Below, one piece after another: positions 23,522 to 31,796 of a stretch of DNA of 32,974 bases (the first letter of the stretch is position 1; every line of letters begins with the position of its first letter). The notes below the pieces were generated by a model that was not told where the DNA came from, did not search any database, and was given only the letters and a program-made list of their open reading frames with translations. Source of the DNA: UBA2402 sp044371005 (GTDB lineage: Bacteria > Planctomycetota > Phycisphaerae > Phycisphaerales > UBA1924); NCBI GenBank assembly GCA_044371005.1, contig JBILUL010000043.1, positions 1-32,974 of the forward strand. The letters run 5' to 3'. The position numbers were made by a program, and so were the translations under genes.

Positions 23522-26500
23522 TCACGCAAGCAGCCGGCAATCTCCCGCGCACTTCTCGCCGGGCTCGAATTCGCCCGCCAGAATGCCCCGGATGGCGGCA
23601 TCGATGCTCTCACGCACCTTTGCCTCCTTGATCGTTGCGAACGGCAGCACACCGCGCTGGCCCGTCGCCAGCATCCAGTACTCGCCCTGACCACTCACCT
23701 CCACCCCGAACCGCGACTTGAGCGCCATCAGATAGATGCCAAGCTGCAGGTCATCATTCTTCGGTTCGAGCTTCGCCTTTGACGCCTTCCCCGTCTTGTA
23801 GTCAATCACGCGCAGCCCGCCATCGGCCATCTGATCGATGCGGTCGATCTTGGCGATGAACGTGTGCGTCATGTCATCCACCTGATATGGGAACCGGATC
23901 GTCTGCTCCATCTCCAGAATCTGATCACTGTGCGTGTGCAGCGTCGTCGCGGCAAGCCTCGTCTGCGACAGCAGCTGATCCAGCAGCAACGCGTCGGGCT
24001 TCGCCAGCGGCGGCAGCGTTGCCTCGTACGTCCGCTTCGTCATCTCCGCCAGCTCATCCAGCGTCGGCACCGGCTTGCCCTCAGCCTCCGCATCACGCCA
24101 GCGGCTGAAGAACTCCTCCAGCACCCGGTGTACCGCCACACCCGTGTTCGCCGAATCACTGTCCCGGTCGGGCAGCCCCAGGTAGTAGTGCAGGTAATAG
24201 CAGCGCGGACACTCGTTGTACGAATAGATCGACGTGTAGCTCAAGTCCAGCGGCCCCTTTGGCTTCACAATCGGGAACGACCATTCAAGGTCCGCAACGT
24301 CCGGCTCACGCCCCACCAGCGAGAGATACATGCCAGCCGCCTTACTGGCCGCATCGGGCAGCTTCCACCGGGGCAGCGCACGCGTGCGCACCGCAATGTT
24401 CATCGCCGCGAGCGTGTGCAGGGATTCACTGAGCACGCGCTCGAGTTCACCCAGCCCATCCGCGGTCATCGCTGGATCCTGCGTGCGCTCCAGCGCACCC
24501 GCCGCGGCGAGCCTCGCCGCGGTCCGAACCCGCTCCACATGCGTCCGCGCCGCTTCCTGAGCCTCATCCCCTTCCATCGTGCCCCGTTCACCCGGACCCG
24601 CCGGCGTCCAGTCCGGTCCACCCACACCCAGCTCAAACGCTCGCGCAAAGAGCGACAACCCATCCACCTCCGACACCAGCGGCGGCTTCGCCGCGGCGAG
24701 TGAACGCGTATAGCTCTGCGCGGTGCTCTTGGGACCCAACTTCTTTCCCAGCAGCACGAGCCGCGACTGGGCGCGCGTACACGCCACATAGAAGATCCGC
24801 CGTTCCTCATCCAACCGCACCTGCTTCTCATCCGGCGCGGCTTCCCCTTCAGGCAGATCCAGCAGATCCACCGGCGGGAACCAGGTGTTGTTTGCACCCG
24901 AAGTTTTTGGATACCCGTGCGATGAAACCACACGAGGCAGAATCACCACCGGGAACTGCAACCCCTTGCTCGCGTGCGCCGTGAGCAGCAGCACCCGCCC
25001 CTGAGGACGCTCGGCGCTCTCATCTCCTTCAAGCTCATCCTCCGAGGCATCCACCTGCGACGAGGGCTCTTCCTTGCGCCAGTCATCAAACTCGCTGATG
25101 TAATCCCACAGATCGCGCAGCGAACCCGGCCGATCAATCCGTGGCTGCTTCTCCCGCACAAAACTCACCAGCGTCAGCAGCGCACTCACCCTCCGATGCC
25201 GCTCCTTCGTCGGCAGCAGTTCCATCAGCCCCGCTCCCGTCTCACGCACAATCGCGAAGATCGCATCATCACCGCGCATCGACCCCACCATGACCGACAA
25301 CTTGCGATACATCTCCAGCAGCAACCCGACCATCGGCTCCTTGGTCAGATCCACCTTCGTCACCAGCCACTCATGGAACGGCGGCATCGCTGGCGCGTCC
25401 TCAAACGCCTCCTTGTGCCGCTCCACCCCGGCCTGATACTCCTTCACCCAACCAATGATCGCCACCGATGGCAGTGAGTACGGCGCATGCCGCATCACGA
25501 CCTGCGCGGCCCATGTCGCGCTGGGCTTGAGAATCCACTCCGCCCACGCCATCACACACCCCACACCCTCATCCGCCAGCACATCCTTCTCGCGCACCCG
25601 GTCAAAGGGAATGTCATACAGACGCATCGCCGCCTGAATGCGATCCAGATCTCCATGCGTGCGCGCAATCACCGCGTACTGATTCCATGTGAACGCTGCT
25701 GGATCCGCAGCCGCGGCACGATCGGCCAGCAGCATCGCCGAGATCGACTCCGCATCATCTTTCTCATCCTGCTGATACACCAACTCCACCCGCCCACCCT
25801 CAGGCTTCTTTGCCTGCGGGAACCTGATGAGCTTGTTGGGCTCAAACCGGCTCCTTGATTCGCCGATCACCTGATTCGACACCGCGATGATCTCGGGCTG
25901 GCTGCGGTGATTCTCCTCCAGCGCGACCACCCGCGGCTTGCACCTCGCCCAGACATCGCGGAACCGCTTGAAGTTGTACATATCCGCGCCACGGAACCCA
26001 TAGATCGACTGATCATCATCACCCACGATCGTCAGGTCCGGCCGTCCGCCGTACGTCTCGGGCCCAATGAGCGCACGCAGCAGCTCGATCTGTCCGCGGT
26101 TGGAATCCTGGAACTCATCGACGATCACGCAGCGAATCTCGCTTCGCACGATCGCCGCGGGCCCTGCATGCTCGCGCAGCAGCTTGATCGGCAGCAGCAC
26201 CTGATCCGCATACGACACCCAGCCGCGGCGATAGCGTTCCGCCAGAAAGTGCTTGTACACCACCGCCTGCTCGGCAAACTCCTGCTGCTTGGTCTGCTCG
26301 GCCAGCATTTCTTCAGGATCAAGACCGGTAGTCCGCTCCAGCCGCACCTTCCATCGCGCCGCAGCCTTCGCACAGTCATCGGGCGAATACCCGTGGCTCG
26401 CAAACGCATCCAGCTGCTTTGCCAGCTCCGCCGAAAGCTCCTTCACGCCCCGCCCGCGCTGGTCCTTGAGCAGATCATGCTCGAGTACGATCGACTGGAT

Positions 26501-26869
26501 GAGCCGCCGACTCTGCACCTGATCGATCATCGACAAGTTGCCCGGCAACCCCAGATACGTCGCAAACCGCTGCATCAGCCGCTGCCCGAACCCGTTGAAC
26601 GTGTACGCATTCACCCGCGCCCCGCGGTCGGGCCCGATGATGCCGTTGATGCGCTCGCGCAGCTCACCCGCCGCCTTGCGCGTGTACGTGATCGCCAGGA
26701 TCGAAGCCGGGTCCACGCCCTGCTCATCGATGATGTGCGCCACGCGGTGCGTGATCACATGCGTCTTGCCCGTCCCCGGCCCTGCCAGAATGATCAGCGG
26801 TCCGCCCGTGCGGCAATCATGCGTCACGGCCTGCTTCTGCGCCTCATTGAGCTGTCGCATCGTCGTCAT
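23522..26869 (-). CDS. UvrD/Rep-family ATP-dependent DNA helicase fused to a PD-(D/E)XK nuclease
   Basis: A superfamily 1A helicase-nuclease of 1115 residues, expected to unwind and resect DNA ends in the cytoplasm. Helicase motifs run in order: the Q-motif region LNEAQKQAV (7-15), Walker A AGPGTGKT (29-36), Ia AITYTRKAAGEL, II VDEFQD (~250), III GDDDQSIYGFRGAD, IV ENHRSQPEI, V LTAHASKGLQFPVV (~630) and VI RRIFYVACTRAQ (~690). The C-terminal part has a RecB-like nuclease: YTSIYSYNECPRCYYLHY (~887), GVAVHRVLEEFF (~912), then IDRID and the catalytic VIDYKTGK (~1020-1028). Cysteines at CPRC and at the very end (KCAGDC) could bind an Fe-S cluster as in AddB/AdnB-type nucleases; this is inferred. 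The ATG at 26869 is preferred over a GTG at 26938 because family similarity begins just after it. It appears monocistronic, with spacers of over 500 bases on both sides. Confidence 0.92.
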   Translation of the reverse strand: MTTMRQLNEAQKQAVTHDCRTGGPLIILAGPGTGKTHVITHRVAHIIDEQGVDPASILAITYTRKAAGELRERINGIIGPDRGARVNAYTFNGFGQRLMQRFATYLGLPGNLSMIDQVQSRRLIQSIVLEHDLLKDQRGRGVKELSAELAKQLDAFASHGYSPDDCAKAAARWKVRLERTTGLDPEEMLAEQTKQQEFAEQAVVYKHFLAERYRRGWVSYADQVLLPIKLLREHAGPAAIVRSEIRCVIVDEFQDSNRGQIELLRALIGPETYGGRPDLTIVGDDDQSIYGFRGADMYNFKRFRDVWARCKPRVVALEENHRSQPEIIAVSNQVIGESRSRFEPNKLIRFPQAKKPEGGRVELVYQQDEKDDAESISAMLLADRAAAADPAAFTWNQYAVIARTHGDLDRIQAAMRLYDIPFDRVREKDVLADEGVGCVMAWAEWILKPSATWAAQVVMRHAPYSLPSVAIIGWVKEYQAGVERHKEAFEDAPAMPPFHEWLVTKVDLTKEPMVGLLLEMYRKLSVMVGSMRGDDAIFAIVRETGAGLMELLPTKERHRRVSALLTLVSFVREKQPRIDRPGSLRDLWDYISEFDDWRKEEPSSQVDASEDELEGDESAERPQGRVLLLTAHASKGLQFPVVILPRVVSSHGYPKTSGANNTWFPPVDLLDLPEGEAAPDEKQVRLDEERRIFYVACTRAQSRLVLLGKKLGPKSTAQSYTRSLAAAKPPLVSEVDGLSLFARAFELGVGGPDWTPAGPGERGTMEGDEAQEAARTHVERVRTAARLAAAGALERTQDPAMTADGLGELERVLSESLHTLAAMNIAVRTRALPRWKLPDAASKAAGMYLSLVGREPDVADLEWSFPIVKPKGPLDLSYTSIYSYNECPRCYYLHYYLGLPDRDSDSANTGVAVHRVLEEFFSRWRDAEAEGKPVPTLDELAEMTKRTYEATLPPLAKPDALLLDQLLSQTRLAATTLHTHSDQILEMEQTIRFPYQVDDMTHTFIAKIDRIDQMADGGLRVIDYKTGKASKAKLEPKNDDLQLGIYLMALKSRFGVEVSGQGEYWMLATGQRGVLPFATIKEAKVRESIDAAIRGILAGEFEPGEKCAGDCRLLA

Positions 26870-27026
26870 CCCCACAAAGTATGATCCACCCGGGGCCACC
26901 GCATGGCCCACATCCCGACTCCCTTTTCCCGATTCCACTTCCCAAGCTCAGGGCAAACGCATTCTCCTGGGCTTCACGCTTTTTCCCCCCCATTCCACGC
27001 TCGGTTCTCATGGTCTTGCGCCTTGC

Positions 27027-27101
27027 ATCCTGTTCATCCTGTCTATCCATGTTCGATTTCCGAAAAAGGAATGGAACATGGATAGACAGGATGGACAGGA
27101 T
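27027..27101. repeat. Palindromic element built of 9-bp units, copy 2
   Basis: Left arm 27027-27053 and right arm 27075-27101 are reverse complements with one mismatch in 27 (a G-U pair if transcribed), around a 21-base loop that itself has TTCC/GGAA complementarity. Arm design, loop length and the AAAGGCAGAG right flank match the copy at 1197-1272. Confidence 0.9.
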
Positions 27102-27437
27102 AAGACGAAAGGCAGAGGAGGTTCGGTGCGGCAGTGGGAGAAGCAGGGCAACTCGCATGCTCCAAGTACCCTGCGCTTCCACTGTGCACCTTTGAGCGGC
27201 TGTCAGGGATGTGTGAGAGGGCAGACTCAGCTTCAACTGAAGAATGCCCCCACAAGCGAACCTGTCTCACCCGGTCCCTTGATGTTCCAAGCCTCCACCG
27301 TCTGAAATCCCGAACTCGGAAATTTTCCTTTCGTTCTGCCTGCCTTGCCCCAATCTCGCTCGTTCCACTCACACCGGATGCGGACCTGGGTGGATGATGC
27401 GTTTGCCCTGTTCCCAACCCACACACCCCGCCCTCAC
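27102..27437. other. Gene-free spacer
   Basis: This 336-base stretch lies between the palindromic element and the glycosyltransferase stop. Short frames cross it, but none has a ribosome site, recognisable motifs or sensible composition. Apart from a small GGAAA/TTTCC inverted repeat near 27318 nothing was seen. Confidence 0.5.
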
Positions 27438-28619
27438 TCACACTTTCCAGCAATCCCCCGCCGCCGCCGCGAACGTGTTCAGCCGATGCCCCCACAGATG
27501 CCCGGCTTCCACCATCGCTCTCCCGCGGCACGCAATCGCCGCCGCCACATCCGGCGCTTCAAGCAACGCATCCACCGCCTCGCGCACACGCTCCGGATCC
27601 GCCACATCCGCCACCAGACACGCCGGCTGCGATTCATCCTGCAGGAACTGCGCCCGCGTTGTCAACCGATCATCCGTTACCGTCGCGCACCCGCACGCCA
27701 TCGCCAGCAGCAATCGCTCGCTGTAGGTGTGTGCAAACTGCGTCGGTCCCCACGCCAGCGTCACCCGTGCCTGCCGCAGCAGCTCGGGCAAGTTCTCATA
27801 CGGAAGCTCACCCCCGTACCGCAGCGTGCCCGTGCAGTGCTCCTCCCACGCCTGAGGCCCCACCACCAGCGCCGGAATGCCCTGCATCGCATGAGCAATC
27901 ATCACCCGCCGCGTCGCATTCGCGTGAGCCGTCGCATACCGCCACACCGCCTCCATCAACTTCCAGTGGTCATTGGCAAAGACCCCGCCCGGCAGCGAAA
28001 GATCAAAGGCCTGCGTGAAGGCCATCTGCGGCGAAACCGCCATCAAGCCCGCCGCGGCGTCGGCGATCTCCCGCAGCCCCTCCGGCAGCGCACTTCGCAT
28101 CTGCGCCAACTCCTGAGGAGAGTGAATCGTGCCAGCCAATACGAGCGGGATCCGCCGCGTGCCTTCGCCCTGCTCCACCAGGTGTTCATCCGCCAGCGAC
28201 TCAGCCGAACAGAGCGTCGTAGGCGAAACGCCGTGCCCGCAGGTCAGATGCTTGAGTCTCGGCCAGCGCAGCCGAAGCATGTGCCCATCATCGCGGCAGG
28301 GCATCAGGAGCCGATACGTCGGCCACGTGGCAAACTCATCCATGTGCGGCGCGTGCAGCGCAAGCGGATGATCGACGTGATAGTGCAGCACCGCCGCGTC
28401 TTTCAGGTCGCCCACCGTGGACTCAACCCATGATCTGATGTTCTCGGTGCGCTCGGGCGTGTTGAAGAGCACGAACATGCCGCGTTGGTTCGAAGGGTGC
28501 GCTCTGGCATTCACCACCGCCCCCGCCGCGGCAAAGGCTTCGGCCAGTTCCCGCGCAAAGACACCCAGCAAGCTGTAGCGCGACACGAACTGCGTGGGGA
28601 TGTAGACATGCAGCGCCAT
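27438..28619 (-). CDS. CgeB-like family 1 glycosyltransferase
   Basis: Probable sugar transferase of 393 residues with a GT-B layout. The N-terminal half starts MALHVYIPTQFVSRYSLLGVFARELAEAF, with a Rossmann-like first strand, and includes a YHVDHPLALHAPHMDEF segment. The C-terminal half has the diagnostic TYSERLLLAMACGCATVTDDR stretch (~296-316), where S-E-R-L-L-x-A-x-A-C-G-x-x-x-x-T-D matches the nucleotide-sugar-binding end of CgeB/Glyco_trans_1_2 proteins. AAGGAG lies close before the ATG (3-base gap), and the start is only 15 bases after the stop of the OstA-like gene, so the two are very likely co-transcribed. Position beside kdsD and an LptC/LptA-like gene suggests a role in outer-membrane glycolipid assembly. 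Donor and acceptor cannot be read from the sequence. Confidence 0.7.
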   Translation of the reverse strand: MALHVYIPTQFVSRYSLLGVFARELAEAFAAAGAVVNARAHPSNQRGMFVLFNTPERTENIRSWVESTVGDLKDAAVLHYHVDHPLALHAPHMDEFATWPTYRLLMPCRDDGHMLRLRWPRLKHLTCGHGVSPTTLCSAESLADEHLVEQGEGTRRIPLVLAGTIHSPQELAQMRSALPEGLREIADAAAGLMAVSPQMAFTQAFDLSLPGGVFANDHWKLMEAVWRYATAHANATRRVMIAHAMQGIPALVVGPQAWEEHCTGTLRYGGELPYENLPELLRQARVTLAWGPTQFAHTYSERLLLAMACGCATVTDDRLTTRAQFLQDESQPACLVADVADPERVREAVDALLEAPDVAAAIACRGRAMVEAGHLWGHRLNTFAAAAGDCWKV

Positions 28620-28634
28620 GGGGCTCCTTGTCGA

Positions 28635-31600
28635 TCACCGCGGCGCCGTGACCGGCTGTGCCCCGATGAGCCTGAACGTGTTTTCACCCAGATTCCAGAT
28701 GATCTCCTGCGCACTCAGCGGCGCGGCACCATTCTGGCCCGTCACCGTCACCAGATCACCCACCCCCGCGCCACCCTTGGCATCGACGATGCGCGTCACC
28801 GCATCAAACGAGAGCCACTGCGCCACCATCTCCGAATCACGCGAAGCAAGCCACACCGCGCCCGTCGCTTCCGCGCTGCGGAGCCCGCCGCTTATCATCT
28901 GCGTCTCACCCGCCGCGGCAGACTCCAGCCGCGCCGTCAACTGCGCACACCGAAGCTGCGTCACCAGGCCATCAGCCAGCGCCTTGTGCGTGACGCTCAC
29001 ACCATCGACCAAGACTGCCGTTCCCGCGCTGCGATCAAACTTGAGCGACCCATCCCAGGCAAACAGCGCGGTTCCCTTCGAATCACCCGCCAGTCGCGAA
29101 TCCATCGTGCCCGGTGCCGCTGCGGGCTCCTTGGCACGCTCGCGATCCATCGTCAGCAACTTTCCCTTGCCGGGAACATCCAGCTGGCCCGTCGTGTTGT
29201 CCGCACGGATCGACCCACCCTCCAGGTACATCAGCTTCACCACCGACTTGGGATCCGCGGCATCAAACCGCTTCATCTCAATGCTCGCCGGCACCTGCTC
29301 ACCCGTCGCCAGCGCCCACAAGAGCGGCCGATCCGAACCCGCAATACCAAGATCAGGCCCGCTGCCCACCTTCGCCGGCTTCGACCCCGCCTCCTCACCA
29401 GCTTGCTTCGCATCTTCCTTCTTCGCAGCCGGACCCAGCGCGACCTGCACGCTTTGTGCACCAATCGTGTCACGTTCGAGCACGCCGCGCGTCATCACTG
29501 CCTGTGCAGATCCCGTGCACGTCACCAACCCCGCCGCGTCATCGAATGTCATCCCCTTCGACCAGCTCACATGCGCGGTCGAAGCGAGCTTCTCGCCGCG
29601 GGCTTCCTGTTCGTGAACAAACTCGCCGGGCCCTTCCACCGCGAGCGTGCGCTTCACGCCATGCATCGCAATCGTGTTGCCTTTGATCGCCGTCTTGAAC
29701 TGCCCCACCCACGAACCCGGACCCGAAAGCGTCACGCTCTGCTCGAGCGGCATTGCCGTCAACAGCGAGGTCCCCGCCTTCACGCCATCCGCACGCTCAA
29801 AGCGCACGTCGCCGTTGGCAACAGCCTTGGCGACCACCGTCGAGAATCGGCCATCATCCTTTCGCTGCTGTTCGAGCGAGACCTCCAGTGCAGCCGCTTC
29901 CAGCTTTGAATCCTGCTGCGAAGCCTTCACTTCGCCCGCAGCCTTCAGCGAGACCGGCTGCGACTGCGATGCGCCCTGCACCTGCATGAGCGCCACATCC
30001 AGCTCCTTGGCCTCAAGCACGCCATCCTTGTCATCCCACGCACGAGCCTTGCCCTTCACCAGCACGCGCGACAGATACGAGTTGGCCGCGTTGATCGCCG
30101 TGAATTCCGCATCGAGCGACTCGCCGCTCAGACCACCACCGGTCGATCCACTGCCGGCCTTGACATCGCCCCGTAGTGCAATCGAACTCAGCCGCGAACT
30201 CATGGTTCCGTTGTCGAGCCCAAACGTGAACTGCGCCCCTGTCTTCCACGTCAGCATGTCGGGCTTGCGAGCGGCACCCTTCGATGTCACCGCCCCGGTC
30301 AGCGAGCCCTCGCCTTCAGCAGTCACCTTCCCAGCCGTCGGATCCACATCAAAGCGCATTGCCTGGGCCTGTCCGGCTCCCTCGCGCTCCAGCCGCGCGG
30401 GGTTCGCTTCACTCCCCTCAATCGCCGCGGCTTGCGTCGTCGTGAAATACTGCAGCATCCGACCCGTTGCGGAAACCTTCTGCTCCTGATCACGCACCAC
30501 CACGCCGCCATCTTCCTTCGACGTCGCCCGCACGAACATGTCATCGCGAGCCAGCTCCGCCGGTGCCGTCTTGATCGACTTGAGCTCCATTGGCCCCGTC
30601 CAGGCCATCACGATCGGTTCATCAGGCTTGGCAGGCTTGCCCGCGCTCGCCGGAGCAGGCGGTTGATACGCCGCGTTGATGATTGCTGGCCCTCCGCTGC
30701 GTCCCTGTCCCGGAGCCATGCCCGACTTTTTCATCGCACCGCCCGACACCGCACCCGGGCGAAGCTCATTGTTCACCAGCCGCACATACCCAAGCAGCGC
30801 ATCAGACGCAAGACTGCGAGTCCCCTGCACAATCGACACCGCGCCGCGAAGCTGCAGATCGAAGAACGTCTCAACCGGCGGCGGCGCGGGATGCGAATAC
30901 GACGCCATCACCACGCGCACCGCGGGCGTTGGCCTCGATTCACCCGCCGCGGCTTGCCCCGGCACTTCCGCGCCCGGCGTCAGAACACAGCGCGTCGTCT
31001 TCTCCACCTTCAGCAACTCAAGCCGCTGACTCACATCATCCACGAGCACCAGCACATCGCTGCCCGCAAAGTCAATGCGCGGGCCCGTGAGCGTCACTTC
31101 ACCTGGAAACCGAAACTCGCCCGACCGCAGATCAAACCGCAGTTCCTGCGAGCGCAGCGTCAACTGCGGCATTGCCTTCGCCGGATCAGGCAGCGATCCA
31201 TCCGCGGTCTTTGGAAAGACCTTGGCCACCACATTCCCTTGAATCGCTCCATCCTCAGGGCGACTGCCGGTCATGTCGGGAATCAGCGCCTGACCAGAAT
31301 CCGCCTCGAGATAAATCGTGCGCCCATCGCGCAGAAAGCTCCAGACCCGCGGCATCTCCATCTTGTACCGCTTGCCCTCCAGCGGCGTCGAACGCGCCGC
31401 CGAAAGCTGACCCGCGATGCGCGTCGGATCGCTCTTGTCCGCCATCTGCACAAAGAGTTCTTCACCCTTGCCAAGGTTCCGCAGCGCGCGATTCGACTTG
31501 CCCGAAGGCACATCAATCAAGTCCGGTTGCGGCGCGGGACTCACCGTTCTGCCAGCACCGGGTTGCTGCGAGGGCTTGCCCAAACCCTGCCACGACAGCA

Positions 31601-31712
31601 CCACCACCAGCACACCCGCAGTTCCCGCCAACGCGGCGAGCCACAGCCCGGCATGATTGATCCGTCCGCCGCGGCTTTGATGCGCTGCACGTGTTGAATG
31701 GTTGCTGGACAT
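28635..31712 (-). CDS. Very large LptC/LptA (OstA)-like envelope protein, single N-terminal membrane anchor
   Basis: A 1025-residue protein probably involved in moving lipopolysaccharide across the periplasm. One transmembrane helix (~21-43, GLWLAALAGTAGVLVVVLSW) with a short basic N-terminal tail puts the rest in the periplasm, as in LptC. The body holds many short OstA-type beta units in which strands like VKGKARAWDDKDGVLEAKELDVAL, VTAEGEGSLTGAV and LSAQEIIWNLGENTFRLIGAQPV alternate 'G-x-V/A' and 'a-d-x-x-x-Y/L' patterns. LptC is usually about 190 residues and LptA about 185, so this is several times longer and could combine both roles.

The ATG at 31712 is preferred although no strong ribosome site precedes it; a TTG at 31793 would add 27 residues without a known domain. 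It starts 84 bases after kdsD and runs into the glycosyltransferase, matching the kdsD-lptC-lptA order of proteobacteria. Confidence 0.75.
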   Translation of the reverse strand: MSSNHSTRAAHQSRGGRINHAGLWLAALAGTAGVLVVVLSWQGLGKPSQQPGAGRTVSPAPQPDLIDVPSGKSNRALRNLGKGEELFVQMADKSDPTRIAGQLSAARSTPLEGKRYKMEMPRVWSFLRDGRTIYLEADSGQALIPDMTGSRPEDGAIQGNVVAKVFPKTADGSLPDPAKAMPQLTLRSQELRFDLRSGEFRFPGEVTLTGPRIDFAGSDVLVLVDDVSQRLELLKVEKTTRCVLTPGAEVPGQAAAGESRPTPAVRVVMASYSHPAPPPVETFFDLQLRGAVSIVQGTRSLASDALLGYVRLVNNELRPGAVSGGAMKKSGMAPGQGRSGGPAIINAAYQPPAPASAGKPAKPDEPIVMAWTGPMELKSIKTAPAELARDDMFVRATSKEDGGVVVRDQEQKVSATGRMLQYFTTTQAAAIEGSEANPARLEREGAGQAQAMRFDVDPTAGKVTAEGEGSLTGAVTSKGAARKPDMLTWKTGAQFTFGLDNGTMSSRLSSIALRGDVKAGSGSTGGGLSGESLDAEFTAINAANSYLSRVLVKGKARAWDDKDGVLEAKELDVALMQVQGASQSQPVSLKAAGEVKASQQDSKLEAAALEVSLEQQRKDDGRFSTVVAKAVANGDVRFERADGVKAGTSLLTAMPLEQSVTLSGPGSWVGQFKTAIKGNTIAMHGVKRTLAVEGPGEFVHEQEARGEKLASTAHVSWSKGMTFDDAAGLVTCTGSAQAVMTRGVLERDTIGAQSVQVALGPAAKKEDAKQAGEEAGSKPAKVGSGPDLGIAGSDRPLLWALATGEQVPASIEMKRFDAADPKSVVKLMYLEGGSIRADNTTGQLDVPGKGKLLTMDRERAKEPAAAPGTMDSRLAGDSKGTALFAWDGSLKFDRSAGTAVLVDGVSVTHKALADGLVTQLRCAQLTARLESAAAGETQMISGGLRSAEATGAVWLASRDSEMVAQWLSFDAVTRIVDAKGGAGVGDLVTVTGQNGAAPLSAQEIIWNLGENTFRLIGAQPVTAPR

Positions 31713-31796
31713 CGTGTCTTTGATCTGTTCCGCCGCACCCGAAAAAGCTCTACCCACCCACACCCACCCACTCCACCGCCCCGCGCCGGCCAACGC

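Noticed and set aside
26844..27531. ORFs crossing the second palindromic element, giving MDRQDGQD- and LSIHV-like peptides
   Set aside because: The 9-bp period of the element keeps frames open on both strands; the same peptides appear at the first copy, which marks them as artefacts.
31713..31793. TTG-initiated N-terminal extension of the OstA-like protein
   Set aside because: It adds 27 residues with no recognisable feature; the ATG at 31712 places a short basic tail before the transmembrane helix. Without a strong ribosome site at either, the choice stays open.
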